Origin: UBA6168 sp041392505
GTDB taxonomy: Bacteria; Bacteroidota; Bacteroidia; Chitinophagales; Saprospiraceae
Assembly (NCBI GenBank): GCA_041392505.1
Contig: JAWKLX010000005.1
Location: forward strand, 124,001 to 188,000
Direction of reading: 5' to 3'
DNA: 64,000 bases
The position numbers were made by a program, and so were the translations under genes. Shown one piece after another: positions 9,099 through 17,118 of this stretch (position 1 is its first letter; each line of letters opens with the position of its first letter). The notes under the pieces were generated by a model. The model was not told the origin of the DNA and ran no database searches. It worked only from the letters and a program-made list of their open reading frames with translations.

Positions 9099-9109
9099 AA
9101 TAAAGTCAA

Positions 9110-9631
9110 TTACCAACCCGTTTTTTCATCCTCTTTTTTCTCCACTTTATTTTCCTTAGCAGCTTTTGCAGTGGCAGCAGCTTTTGCCTTGCGGACAATC
9201 GCTTCTTGTTTGGAGGCAAATGCTTGCAGATCCTTGTAAGTGGAAACCAGTGCCGTTGGCGGCAAATAGTCGCCTGCGCCCCAAGTCACTCGGCTGTCGA
9301 TGGCTTCATTGACTTCCCGCATAAAATAATAGAGATTACCCGGGTGCTCAATGTCCATTTTGTACAGTTGCAGGGAAGCCACTTTTTCAAAAAATGGTTT
9401 GGCCTCCTTCGGCTTGATCGACTTCAATTCCTGATAAGGCCCATCCACGCCTACCTGCTTGAATAGTTGTCCATTCTCCAATAAAATATAAGATGTCTCG
9501 ATGCCGGCAAAGCCACCGCCGTCGCCAAAAATAAGTTGCTTGGTCGGCAGTTTGTCTGGGGTGTATTTTACGACTTTGCACTGGGTAAAAAGTAGGAGGG
9601 AAAAAATAATGATTGGTAATATTTTTTTCAT
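9110..9631 (-). CDS. Hypothetical lipoprotein
   Basis: 173 aa from the ATG at 9631; the longer reading from 9688 would bury the signal sequence. The lipobox is LLLFTQC, with Cys at about residue 18, so it is predicted to be a lipid-anchored envelope protein. The central part (GDGGGFAGIETSYILLENGQLF) resembles small Bacteroidota proteins of unknown role. The C terminus is rich in Ala, Lys and Glu, probably an extended or helical tail. A TTG/TACCTTTG promoter lies about 105 bases upstream. Function unknown. Confidence 0.7.
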   Translation of the reverse strand: MKKILPIIIFSLLLFTQCKVVKYTPDKLPTKQLIFGDGGGFAGIETSYILLENGQLFKQVGVDGPYQELKSIKPKEAKPFFEKVASLQLYKMDIEHPGNLYYFMREVNEAIDSRVTWGAGDYLPPTALVSTYKDLQAFASKQEAIVRKAKAAATAKAAKENKVEKKEDEKTGW

Positions 9632-9735
9632 GATTGGCGGTAATGATTGAAGGAGAAACTGATTGGGCGAGCGAATTGGGAAAAGCATTCTCCCCTCTGG
9701 TCATTTTATCCTTCAATCATTGTTTCGTAAGGAAA

Positions 9736-9767
9736 CAAAGGTAGGAATTTCTTCCTTGCACGTTCCA
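9736..9767 (-). promoter_or_regulatory. Bacteroidota-type promoter for the lipoprotein gene
   Basis: On the minus strand, TTG near 9765-9767 and TACCTTTG (plus-strand 9736-9743, CAAAGGTA) match the -33/-7 pattern TTTG / TAnnTTTG, with a spacer of about 21-22 nt. Confidence 0.5.
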
Positions 9768-9834
9768 ACGACCTACTGATACAATGCACCGTTTCCTAAA
9801 AAAAAGTTAAAAAGCATTTATTGCCATTCGGCAT

Positions 9835-9866
9835 TTTGCAGGGATTGGAAGTTATACCTATTTTTG
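9835..9866 (+). promoter_or_regulatory. Bacteroidota-type promoter for the Cys-rich secreted protein
   Basis: TTTG (9835-9838), a 20-nt spacer and TATTTTTG (9859-9866) fit the TTTG / TAnnTTTG consensus closely. Transcription would start near 9873, leaving a leader of about 70 nt before the ATG at 9942. Confidence 0.65.
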
Positions 9867-9941
9867 GCATCGTCTTATCTGTTAATAGTATTGTGGGGTA
9901 ATTTCCCATTTCTAATTCAATCAGTCTAAAACAAAATTCAC

Positions 9942-10397
9942 ATGAAAAAATTATTCTTCCTGTTTGCTTTTATGGGCGTTTTTACTTTCGCCGCAACAGC
10001 GCAGACCAAAGCTTGCTGTGCTTCTAAAAATGCTTCTTCCAAGGTTTGTTCCAAAACAATGGATAGTGCTGCTTCTGCCGATGAGAGCATCGTGAAGCAA
10101 GTTTCTAATGATGGCGAAGTTTCTTATGTCCGCAAAGAAACTTGCCCCGTAACTGGAAAAGTGACCATGACTGCCGTGGAATACTGTACTAAGACAAACA
10201 AATTCGTTAACGTTTCCCCAAGTGAAACAAACGAAAAAGCTTGTACTAAGTCAGCATCCGCAACGAAGGTCTCTTCTACTTCCAAGAAAGCATGCTGTGC
10301 CAAGGGCGCTAAAGCTGGTTGCTCGAAAAATGCCAGCACAGAAAAAGCTGAAACAGGGGCCAAAGTAAAATTGGTCAATACAACAGAAGGAAACTAA
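9942..10397 (+). CDS. Small secreted Cys- and Lys-rich protein
   Basis: 151 aa; family not recognised. A signal peptide (about residues 1-20, AATAQ) is followed by a mature protein with nine cysteines, two as CC pairs (KACCASK, KACCAKG) near each end, and a central folded-looking stretch (VSYVRKETCPVTGKVTMTAV). The two CC segments are similar (CCASKNASSKVCSK and CCAKGAKAGCSK), so an internal duplication is likely. Metal binding or disulfide cross-linking is possible but only inferred. It has its own promoter (9835) and a strong terminator, so it is a monocistronic unit, probably well expressed. Confidence 0.75.
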   Translation: MKKLFFLFAFMGVFTFAATAQTKACCASKNASSKVCSKTMDSAASADESIVKQVSNDGEVSYVRKETCPVTGKVTMTAVEYCTKTNKFVNVSPSETNEKACTKSASATKVSSTSKKACCAKGAKAGCSKNASTEKAETGAKVKLVNTTEGN

Positions 10398-10416
10398 TCC
10401 TTTTGTTTTTGAAGAT

Positions 10417-10452
10417 AAAAAGGCCGCTGCCCATCGGGCAGCGGCCTTTTTT
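10417..10452 (+). terminator. Rho-independent terminator
   Basis: A perfect 16-bp stem (10417-10432 with 10436-10451), GC-rich inside and A/T at the base, with a 3-nt loop and a T run. Confidence 0.92.
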
Positions 10453-10669
10453 GTTTGAATTTTCAGCGCAAGGATATCCTAAACTTTAATCCGTGAACAC
10501 CTGTGGAATCCGTGTCGTCTGTGTTCCGATTGTTGTAAAATTTGGTTTTAAAAGAAAGCCCTAAAACAAAATCCTTCCTTATCCATTTTCTATGCAAAAA
10601 ACCTAATTTCGCAACCCCAACCCGCAGCCGGAACATACATGGATTTTTTACCCGGCAAACAAATTTTTC

Positions 10670-13531
10670 ATGGCAAAAAAGAATACTAAGAACAGTAACG
10701 GCACTCCCTCCACTGTCGAGGAAGAAGTCATAGAGATCATTGGCGCACGTGAGCACAACCTAAAAGGCATCGACCTCCGCATCCCCCGCAACAAACTGGT
10801 CGTCATCACAGGCATTAGTGGCAGCGGCAAATCTTCTTTAGCGTTCGACACCATTTATGCGGAAGGCCAACGGCGCTACATGGAGACGTTCACCTCCTAC
10901 GCCCGCCAGTTCATCGGTTCGATGGAACGCCCGGATGTGGAACAGATCACTGGCCTCAGCCCCGTCATTTCCATTGAGCAAAAAACGACCAGCCGCAACC
11001 CCCGTTCCACCGTTGGTACCATTACAGAAGTATATGACTTCATGCGGCTTTTGTTTGCCCGAACGGGCGAAGCCTATTCTTACAACACGGGCAAAAAGAT
11101 GGTTCGTTACAGCGAAGAACAGATGATGGACGAGATCATGGAACAGTTCAACAACAAAAAAGCGATGCTGCTGGCACCGCTTATCCGTGGGCGAAAAGGG
11201 CATTATCGGGAGCTGTTCGACCAAATGCGGAAACAGGGCTACACGACGATGCGGGTGGATGGGGAAATAACGGAACTGGTGCCCGCTATGCAGATTGACC
11301 GCTACAAGGTACATGACATCGAATTGGTGGTGGACAAAATAAAAGTGTCGGCCGACCGCAAAGACCGCATCATTTCGTCCATGCAAACTGCCTTGAAAAT
11401 GGGCAACGGGCTGATCTTTATTTTGGATGTGGACAGTGGAGAAACAAGGGCATTTAGCAAACATCTCATGGATGCTGAAACTGGTCTGAGTTATGAAGAG
11501 CCTTCCCCTAATGCTTTCTCTTTCAATTCGCCTTATGGTGCCTGCCCCAAGTGTAACGGCCTCGGTGAGATCAATGCGGTGGACATGTCGAAGGTGATTC
11601 CCGACGATACCAAAAGCATTGACGAAGTGGGCATTGAACCCCTTGGCGAAGTGCGGGATACCATTGTTTTCAAACAGCTAAAAAAGATTGCCAAAAAATT
11701 CAAGTTCACTTTTAAAACGCCCATCAAGGACATTCCTGCCAAAGCGTTGGAGGTGATTTTGCATGGGGGCGACGAGTCGTTCAAAACGGGGACTACCTAT
11801 CAGCACGAGCATGTTTATGATCTTGGTTATGAGGGGTTGGCCAACCAATTGGAGCGATGGTACAAAGAAACTTCTTCCGAAAAAATACGCCAATGGGCAG
11901 AGGCTTATTTGACCATTACGACCTGTGATGAGTGCAACGGCATGCGTCTGAAAAAGGAAAGCCTTCATTTTAAAATACACGAAAAAAACATCGCCGAGCT
12001 CGCCGAAATGGACTTAGGCGTCCTGTATGATTGGATGAATGATTTGGAGAAACACCTGAGCGAACGCCAACTCACCATCGGCAAAGATGTACTCAAAGAA
12101 ATCCGCCTCCGCCTTGGCTTCCTCATGCACGTTGGCCTCGATTATTTGACCTTAAATCGGACAGCGAGAACGCTGTCTGGCGGTGAAGCGCAACGAATCC
12201 GGTTGGCTACGCAAATTGGTTCCCAACTGACGGGTATCACCTACATCCTCGATGAACCAAGTATTGGGCTGCACCAAAGGGACAACCACCGCCTGATCGA
12301 AGCCTTGCGGGAATTGACAGAAATCGGCAACTCCGTTCTCGTCGTGGAACATGATAAAGACATCATGTTGGCGGCTGATTATGTGATCGACTTGGGTCCT
12401 GGTGCCGGGAAGCATGGTGGGGAACTCGTTGGGCAGGGCGTTCCCGAAACATTTATCAAAAACAAGACCCTTACCGCCGACTATCTCAACGGCAAACGCC
12501 AGATCGAGGTGCCCAAAAAACGCCGCAAGGGCAATGGCAAATCACTTGAGCTAAAAGGCGCCGACGGCCACAACCTGCAAAATGTCAATTTGAAAATTCC
12601 CCTCGGCACCTTCACTTGCGTGACAGGGGTGAGCGGTAGCGGGAAAAGTTCCCTCATCAATGAGACACTTTACCCCATCCTGCGGCAGCATTTTTACAAA
12701 AGCCTCCAGCGACCGTTGCAGTATGAAAAAATAAAAGGGCTGGAGCATTTGGATAAAGTAATCGAGATCGATCAATCACCCATTGGCCGAACGCCCCGTT
12801 CCAATCCGGCTACTTATACCAACATGTTCACAGACATCCGCACGTTGTTTACCAAGTTGCCCGAGGCCATGATCAGGGGCTACAAGGCTGGCCGTTTTTC
12901 TTTTAATGTAAAAGGAGGCCGCTGCGAAACCTGTCAGGGTAGTGGGAAACGGGTCATTGAAATGAACTTCCTGCCCGATGTGTACGTCGAATGCGAAACC
13001 TGTCTTGGACGCCGTTACAACCGGGAAACGCTCGAAGTCCTGTATAAAGGCAAAAGCATCAACGACGTGTTGAATATGACCGTGGAAGAAGCCACCGAGT
13101 TTTTCAAACCGGTGCCCAAAATCTACCGCAGGCTAAAAACCCTGCACGACGTGGGGCTGGATTACATCACCCTCGGCCAGCAAGCCACCACCCTTTCCGG
13201 TGGCGAAGCCCAACGGGTAAAACTCGCCGAAGAGCTTTCCAAACGGGATACCGGCAACACGATGTATATTTTGGATGAGCCGACCACCGGGCTGCATTTT
13301 GAAGACATCCGCCACCTGTTGCGGGTGCTGAATAAATTGGTAGACAAAGGCAACACCGTCCTCGTCATTGAGCACAACTTGGATGTGGTCAAAATGGCCG
13401 ACTGGGTCATTGATCTGGGGCCGGATGGTGGCAGGCGGGGAGGTGAAATTGTTTGCGAAGGAACGCCGGAACAGGTCGCCAAAAAGAAGGGGAGTTTTAC
13501 GGGAGAATTTTTGAAGTTGGAGCTGGCGTAG
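10670..13531 (+). CDS. uvrA: UvrABC system protein A
   Basis: 953 aa, full length. UvrA is the damage-sensing ATPase dimer of nucleotide excision repair and hands lesions to UvrB. What is seen: first Walker A GISGSGKSSLAFDTIYAEG (about residue 48), the UvrA insertion domain, zinc-binding CPKCNGLGE and CDECNGMRL, ABC signature LSGGEAQRIRLATQ with ILDEPSIGLHQRDN, second Walker A GVSGSGKSSLINETL, the second zinc module (CETCQGSG ... CETCLGRR), a second LSGGEAQRVKLA and ILDEPTTGLH. Both ABC halves are intact. Transcribed alone and ending at a shared convergent terminator; uvrB and uvrC are not in the window. Confidence 0.98.
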   Translation: MAKKNTKNSNGTPSTVEEEVIEIIGAREHNLKGIDLRIPRNKLVVITGISGSGKSSLAFDTIYAEGQRRYMETFTSYARQFIGSMERPDVEQITGLSPVISIEQKTTSRNPRSTVGTITEVYDFMRLLFARTGEAYSYNTGKKMVRYSEEQMMDEIMEQFNNKKAMLLAPLIRGRKGHYRELFDQMRKQGYTTMRVDGEITELVPAMQIDRYKVHDIELVVDKIKVSADRKDRIISSMQTALKMGNGLIFILDVDSGETRAFSKHLMDAETGLSYEEPSPNAFSFNSPYGACPKCNGLGEINAVDMSKVIPDDTKSIDEVGIEPLGEVRDTIVFKQLKKIAKKFKFTFKTPIKDIPAKALEVILHGGDESFKTGTTYQHEHVYDLGYEGLANQLERWYKETSSEKIRQWAEAYLTITTCDECNGMRLKKESLHFKIHEKNIAELAEMDLGVLYDWMNDLEKHLSERQLTIGKDVLKEIRLRLGFLMHVGLDYLTLNRTARTLSGGEAQRIRLATQIGSQLTGITYILDEPSIGLHQRDNHRLIEALRELTEIGNSVLVVEHDKDIMLAADYVIDLGPGAGKHGGELVGQGVPETFIKNKTLTADYLNGKRQIEVPKKRRKGNGKSLELKGADGHNLQNVNLKIPLGTFTCVTGVSGSGKSSLINETLYPILRQHFYKSLQRPLQYEKIKGLEHLDKVIEIDQSPIGRTPRSNPATYTNMFTDIRTLFTKLPEAMIRGYKAGRFSFNVKGGRCETCQGSGKRVIEMNFLPDVYVECETCLGRRYNRETLEVLYKGKSINDVLNMTVEEATEFFKPVPKIYRRLKTLHDVGLDYITLGQQATTLSGGEAQRVKLAEELSKRDTGNTMYILDEPTTGLHFEDIRHLLRVLNKLVDKGNTVLVIEHNLDVVKMADWVIDLGPDGGRRGGEIVCEGTPEQVAKKKGSFTGEFLKLELA

Positions 13532-13561
13532 TAGTGTTGTTTCGCAACGGTATATATTATT

Positions 13562-13599
13562 GAAAAGGGAAACCTTCCAAGGAGAGGGTTTCCCTTTTC
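13562..13599. terminator. Bidirectional terminator between uvrA and the DUF2202 gene
   Basis: A 13-bp perfect stem (13562-13574 with 13587-13599) with A/T-rich flanks lies between convergent genes. Confidence 0.8.
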
Positions 13600-13609
13600 A
13601 ATTTCATTT

Positions 13610-14227
13610 CTATCTTCCACAATTTTCGTGGCCACCATTGAGAATATCATCATACATTTCTTGTGTGATGAATTGAGGGGTATATGTTTCTCCTTGTACA
13701 TCCAACTGGCTTGAAAAACCCCTCATGTGATTTCTTGAACCACACGCCAGCATTTCATACACATCAATAATGTCAGCTTTGGAAGTGGCATCAATGGCAT
13801 TGTCCAAGTCTAATATGTCAACGTCCTCAATAGTTGCTCCGACGGTCAAAGCGGCAACCAATGAGGCGTCCCCTTGTGCGATTAAATTATTGTATAGCTG
13901 TTGTAAGTCTGCATTTGTAAAAACACCCATTTCAGTTGATGCGGGGTCTTCCACTCCATAAACCTCCATAATACCCAGCACCGCATCCATGTGGGTCTGT
14001 TCACTTGATGAAATGTTTTTGAAAATATTTAGGTCATATTTTTCGGAAAAATACAAGTAAACGTCACGGGCGAGTTTTTCTTCTTCCCGCATAAAAATCA
14101 GATCGGCTTTTTCATTCTCGCTCAATGATAAAACAACATTATCGTCAGAGTCATCACAAGAGATAAAACCGGCCATCAAAATAAATAAAGCAGAAAGCAA
14201 CAGATTCGAAATTCTTAGATTTTTCAT
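13610..14227 (-). CDS. DUF2202 ferritin-like lipoprotein
   Basis: 205 aa. A lipobox (LMAGFISC) at about residues 17-24 predicts a lipid-anchored protein. The DUF2202 domain follows: EKADLIFMREEEKLARDVY, SEQTHMDAVLGIMEVYGV, DIDxL-type DVDILDLDNAI and CGSRNHMRGF. The Glu and His residues in these helices are arranged like the metal-binding four-helix bundle of ferritin-like proteins. An iron- or metal-related role at the envelope is inferred, not shown. The gene has no operon partner. Confidence 0.88.
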   Translation of the reverse strand: MKNLRISNLLLSALFILMAGFISCDDSDDNVVLSLSENEKADLIFMREEEKLARDVYLYFSEKYDLNIFKNISSSEQTHMDAVLGIMEVYGVEDPASTEMGVFTNADLQQLYNNLIAQGDASLVAALTVGATIEDVDILDLDNAIDATSKADIIDVYEMLACGSRNHMRGFSSQLDVQGETYTPQFITQEMYDDILNGGHENCGR

Positions 14228-14376
14228 GATTAATTTTTTTTGATTTTAAATAAAAGGCATTTTTTTAAGGCCGCCATTCCTCCTTTTTTATTTGCTACGC
14301 AGCGGGTTTATATTTCTTTCATTTTTGGAAAAATATTTAATGATTTTTTTAGCCTAATAAAAATTAATGTGTGCCA

Positions 14377-14565
14377 TTATTTGCGGGACAGAATAAGCTG
14401 TTCTTTTGGCAAATTCTCAACAGCTTGTACCGAACTTGCTTCGGGATGCATCTCATGGGATTCAAAGGGGAAGGCGGCTTTGCCGCCTTCCCCTTTGAAT
14501 CCCTTTGGGTCGAGCAGTCTGATGCTTCAAGGCGAAGTGAATTTTCCGGCCCACTTGCTTGAATC
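14377..14565 (+). repeat. Dispersed palindromic repeat family, copy 1
   Basis: It aligns over its full length with copy 6 (51601-51796, reversed): shared TTTTGGCAAATTCT, CTTGCTTCGGGATGC, GGGYCGAGCAG and TTTTCCGGCCCACTTGCTT. The centre is a perfect 22-bp stem (14457-14478 with 14482-14503, loop TTT) whose inner sequence differs from that of other copies. Intergenic. Confidence 0.85.
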
Positions 14566-14626
14566 AAAATGTAAAGGTTTTTTTTGATGCCGTATTAGGT
14601 TTATTCTTTTGATAAATAAAAGAGAA

Positions 14627-14659
14627 AGTGCTGTTAGAACTTCAAGTCCTAACAGCACT
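14627..14659. terminator. Hairpin at the 3' end of the M1 peptidase gene
   Basis: An 11-bp perfect stem (14627-14637 with 14649-14659, AGTGCTGTTAG), about 80 bases beyond the peptidase stop on the minus strand. The core resembles the fabI terminator (AGCACT...AGTGCT). Confidence 0.55.
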
Positions 14660-14741
14660 GTTTTAAATGGCAAAATCTATTTTGACCAAGTGCAAAGACG
14701 ATTTATTTATTTTATAAATAGTTCGGAAATAAAAATAAATT

Positions 14742-16691
14742 TCACTGTTTCGCTATTTTTTTAACGGCTGTTTTTCCGTCTGCAATAAGATGAATAAAAT
14801 AAATGCCAGCCGGCCATGTATTTGTTTGGATTTGAAAAACGGATTTATTTTCATTTATTGTTTTAAATAATTTTCCATCCGCCCCAAATATTTTTAATTG
14901 TTCAATTAAATAATTGTTTTCCACTTGAATATTTAATTCATTGTCAAATGGATTGGGGGATATTTTTACCGCATTTTCAAAATGGTTTATGGTTGTGGCA
15001 TTTACCAATGATTCTTCCACGGTGTTGTTTTTGGAAACCAGCCATAAGTCGGGGTCGAATAAAACTTCACTCACTTCAAAGGGCAACGTTGCTTCAAATA
15101 TTTCTCCCGAAAAATGGTGCTCCAAACGGAGCAGGCTGTCTTGTCCGTCGTTGCTTTTTACCTGAATGGGCACGGGCATTGCAAAAAAGTCGACGGATGG
15201 GTGGGAGGTCGTTTGTTCGAGTTTGATCCATACTTTGTTGCCAAGCCCCGTCCAGCTCACTTGATAACTGGGATAGCCCTGACCGTAAAACCAATCATTG
15301 AAAAAAACTGTCAAATCTTGTCCGCTCTGCATTTCCAGATGGTTTTGCAAATCCTTTGTTTTGGCGTAGCTGAAAGCGAGATTATCGTCGTTCAAATAAT
15401 TCTTGATGCCTTGGAAAAAATCTTTCTCCCCCAATTTCCAGCGCAGCATGTGCAACAGCATGGCGCCTTTGTTATAGGACAATCGGCTGCTAAAAATACG
15501 GTTGACACTGGTCGTGTCGTCCACCCAGACCGATCCACTTTCCTGACTGGTAATATTGTTGATACGGCCTGCCTTCCAACCGTACCAATCGCCCGGATCA
15601 CCGAAAAACTCCTCTGTAAGGCCCGTCAGATAGGTAGCGAAGCCTTCGTTGAGCCAGATGTCTTCCCAGCTCCCACAGGTCACTTTGTCGCCAAACCATT
15701 GGTGCGCCAACTCATGTGCCTGCAGCCCATAGGAGAAGCCCCCCATGAAACTCATCGTCTGGTGTTCCATGCCACCGCCCCAGCCGAATTGGGCGTGGCC
15801 ATATTTTTCCTTGGCAAAAGGGTAATCACCAAAAAGCTCATTGTACAGTCCCATGATTTCTACTGTATTTCCCAATTGGTCGACCGCATAATTATAATCT
15901 TCGGGAAAAATATAGTTCAGCACCTCCAGCGAATCGCCATTGCTCAAGGCCACATAATCTGAGAACACCGCGTAATTCGTCACTCCGATGGCAACGAGGT
16001 AGGCAGGTATAGGGTAGCGGTGTTGCCAGGTAAATATTTTTTGGTCGCCATCTTCGACTTCACTTGCCAAGATGCCATTGGAAGCGACCCGATACGCTGC
16101 GGGTACGCGGACGATGATGTCGGTTGAATCAATTTTGTCCACCAAATCCTGCTTGCAGGGCCACCATACTTTGGCGCCATAAGGCTCTGACAATGTCCAT
16201 AAAATCGGGACGCCTTGGTGGGTTGACTGCTCGAAAGAACCAAACCCCGATGAATTAGGCGCACCTTCATAATATACCACGACACTGTCCTGCTGACCGA
16301 CGGCAACGATGTCGGGTAGGTCTATCTGCAAATTATCATTTCCCGAAAACAAATAGGGCAGCGTATCGCCGTGATAGACGACCGCATTGATCGTCATGTT
16401 TTGTGCAAAGTCAAAGTTGAGCTGCTGAAAATCCAGCTCGGTAGGCTTGAAATAAGTCGTTACTTGGCCCCGGATATAATTTTCTGCCGGATCTATTTCC
16501 CATTCCAAACGGTGGTAATTGATGTCGTAATTACTGGTCAACGCATTGGAGCGAAATGCGATGGACTGCTCATGGCGGTGTTGTTCTGTCGCAATGATGT
16601 GCGACAAATCTTTGCAGGTTCCATCGAAGTCATATTGGGCGGATATAGTTGAAAAGAAAAATAAGCAGCAGGTAAGAATCGAAGTCCTCAT
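14742..16691 (-). CDS. M1 family metallopeptidase (aminopeptidase N-like) with T9SS sorting domain
   Basis: 649 aa from the ATG at 16691 (an ATG at 16724 would add 11 residues before the signal peptide). Signal peptide to about residue 18 (TISAQ). The M1 catalytic core shows HELAHQWFGDKVTC plus EDIWLNEGFATYL, the HExxH-18-E zinc site, and an N-terminal beta domain (about 40-230). The usual GAMEN exopeptidase motif appears as GGGMEHQTM. The last 75 residues are a Por-type sorting domain (ISPNPFDNELNIQV ... GIYFIHLI), so the enzyme is predicted to be secreted or surface-attached by T9SS to trim peptides outside the cell. Standalone gene. Confidence 0.92.
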   Translation of the reverse strand: MRTSILTCCLFFFSTISAQYDFDGTCKDLSHIIATEQHRHEQSIAFRSNALTSNYDINYHRLEWEIDPAENYIRGQVTTYFKPTELDFQQLNFDFAQNMTINAVVYHGDTLPYLFSGNDNLQIDLPDIVAVGQQDSVVVYYEGAPNSSGFGSFEQSTHQGVPILWTLSEPYGAKVWWPCKQDLVDKIDSTDIIVRVPAAYRVASNGILASEVEDGDQKIFTWQHRYPIPAYLVAIGVTNYAVFSDYVALSNGDSLEVLNYIFPEDYNYAVDQLGNTVEIMGLYNELFGDYPFAKEKYGHAQFGWGGGMEHQTMSFMGGFSYGLQAHELAHQWFGDKVTCGSWEDIWLNEGFATYLTGLTEEFFGDPGDWYGWKAGRINNITSQESGSVWVDDTTSVNRIFSSRLSYNKGAMLLHMLRWKLGEKDFFQGIKNYLNDDNLAFSYAKTKDLQNHLEMQSGQDLTVFFNDWFYGQGYPSYQVSWTGLGNKVWIKLEQTTSHPSVDFFAMPVPIQVKSNDGQDSLLRLEHHFSGEIFEATLPFEVSEVLFDPDLWLVSKNNTVEESLVNATTINHFENAVKISPNPFDNELNIQVENNYLIEQLKIFGADGKLFKTINENKSVFQIQTNTWPAGIYFIHLIADGKTAVKKIAKQ

Positions 16692-17118
16692 GGTTTGTAT
16701 TTTTTTATGAAGAGTATCCTGCAAACTTGCAGGATTTCTCCGTCAATGCTGGTGATAAGGATCACTGGGGATGGTTATTTTTAATATCTTTTAATGCCCC
16801 CAGAGCATTGCTGAAGCCTTCTTCATCGGCTGATATAAATAGTACCCGGAGTGCTGGTAGAGTGTATTTTGAAAAAACTCTATCTCATAGGGTCTTGTTA
16901 TTTTTAAACTATTTTGTTTTAAATAAAATAAAAAAGCGCATAAATTAAAACAAATTATTTCTAAAATTGCATCTGCATTAAAACAAGACTAAAAAGTTCC
17001 AAAACCCACACCGCCCATCTTTGCTCACAACAGAAGGGGAAACTACGAAACGCCAACCTCCATATTGGCGGGCCGCTCCAATTAGGAAACCGGAGCTACA
17101 AACGGCAAAGACCCGGCG
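16692..17118. other. Intergenic region between peptidase and dnaE2
   Basis: No gene is seen. The part near dnaE2 holds two small hairpins in the plus-strand leader: CGCCAA/TTGGCG (about 17051-17070) and GCTCC/GGAGC (about 17073-17096). Their role is unknown. The divergent promoters of the two genes should lie here. Confidence 0.4.

Noticed and set aside
14240..14587. Open frames crossing repeat copy 1
   Set aside because: They read through the palindrome on both strands with similar peptides, as expected from an inverted repeat rather than from a gene.
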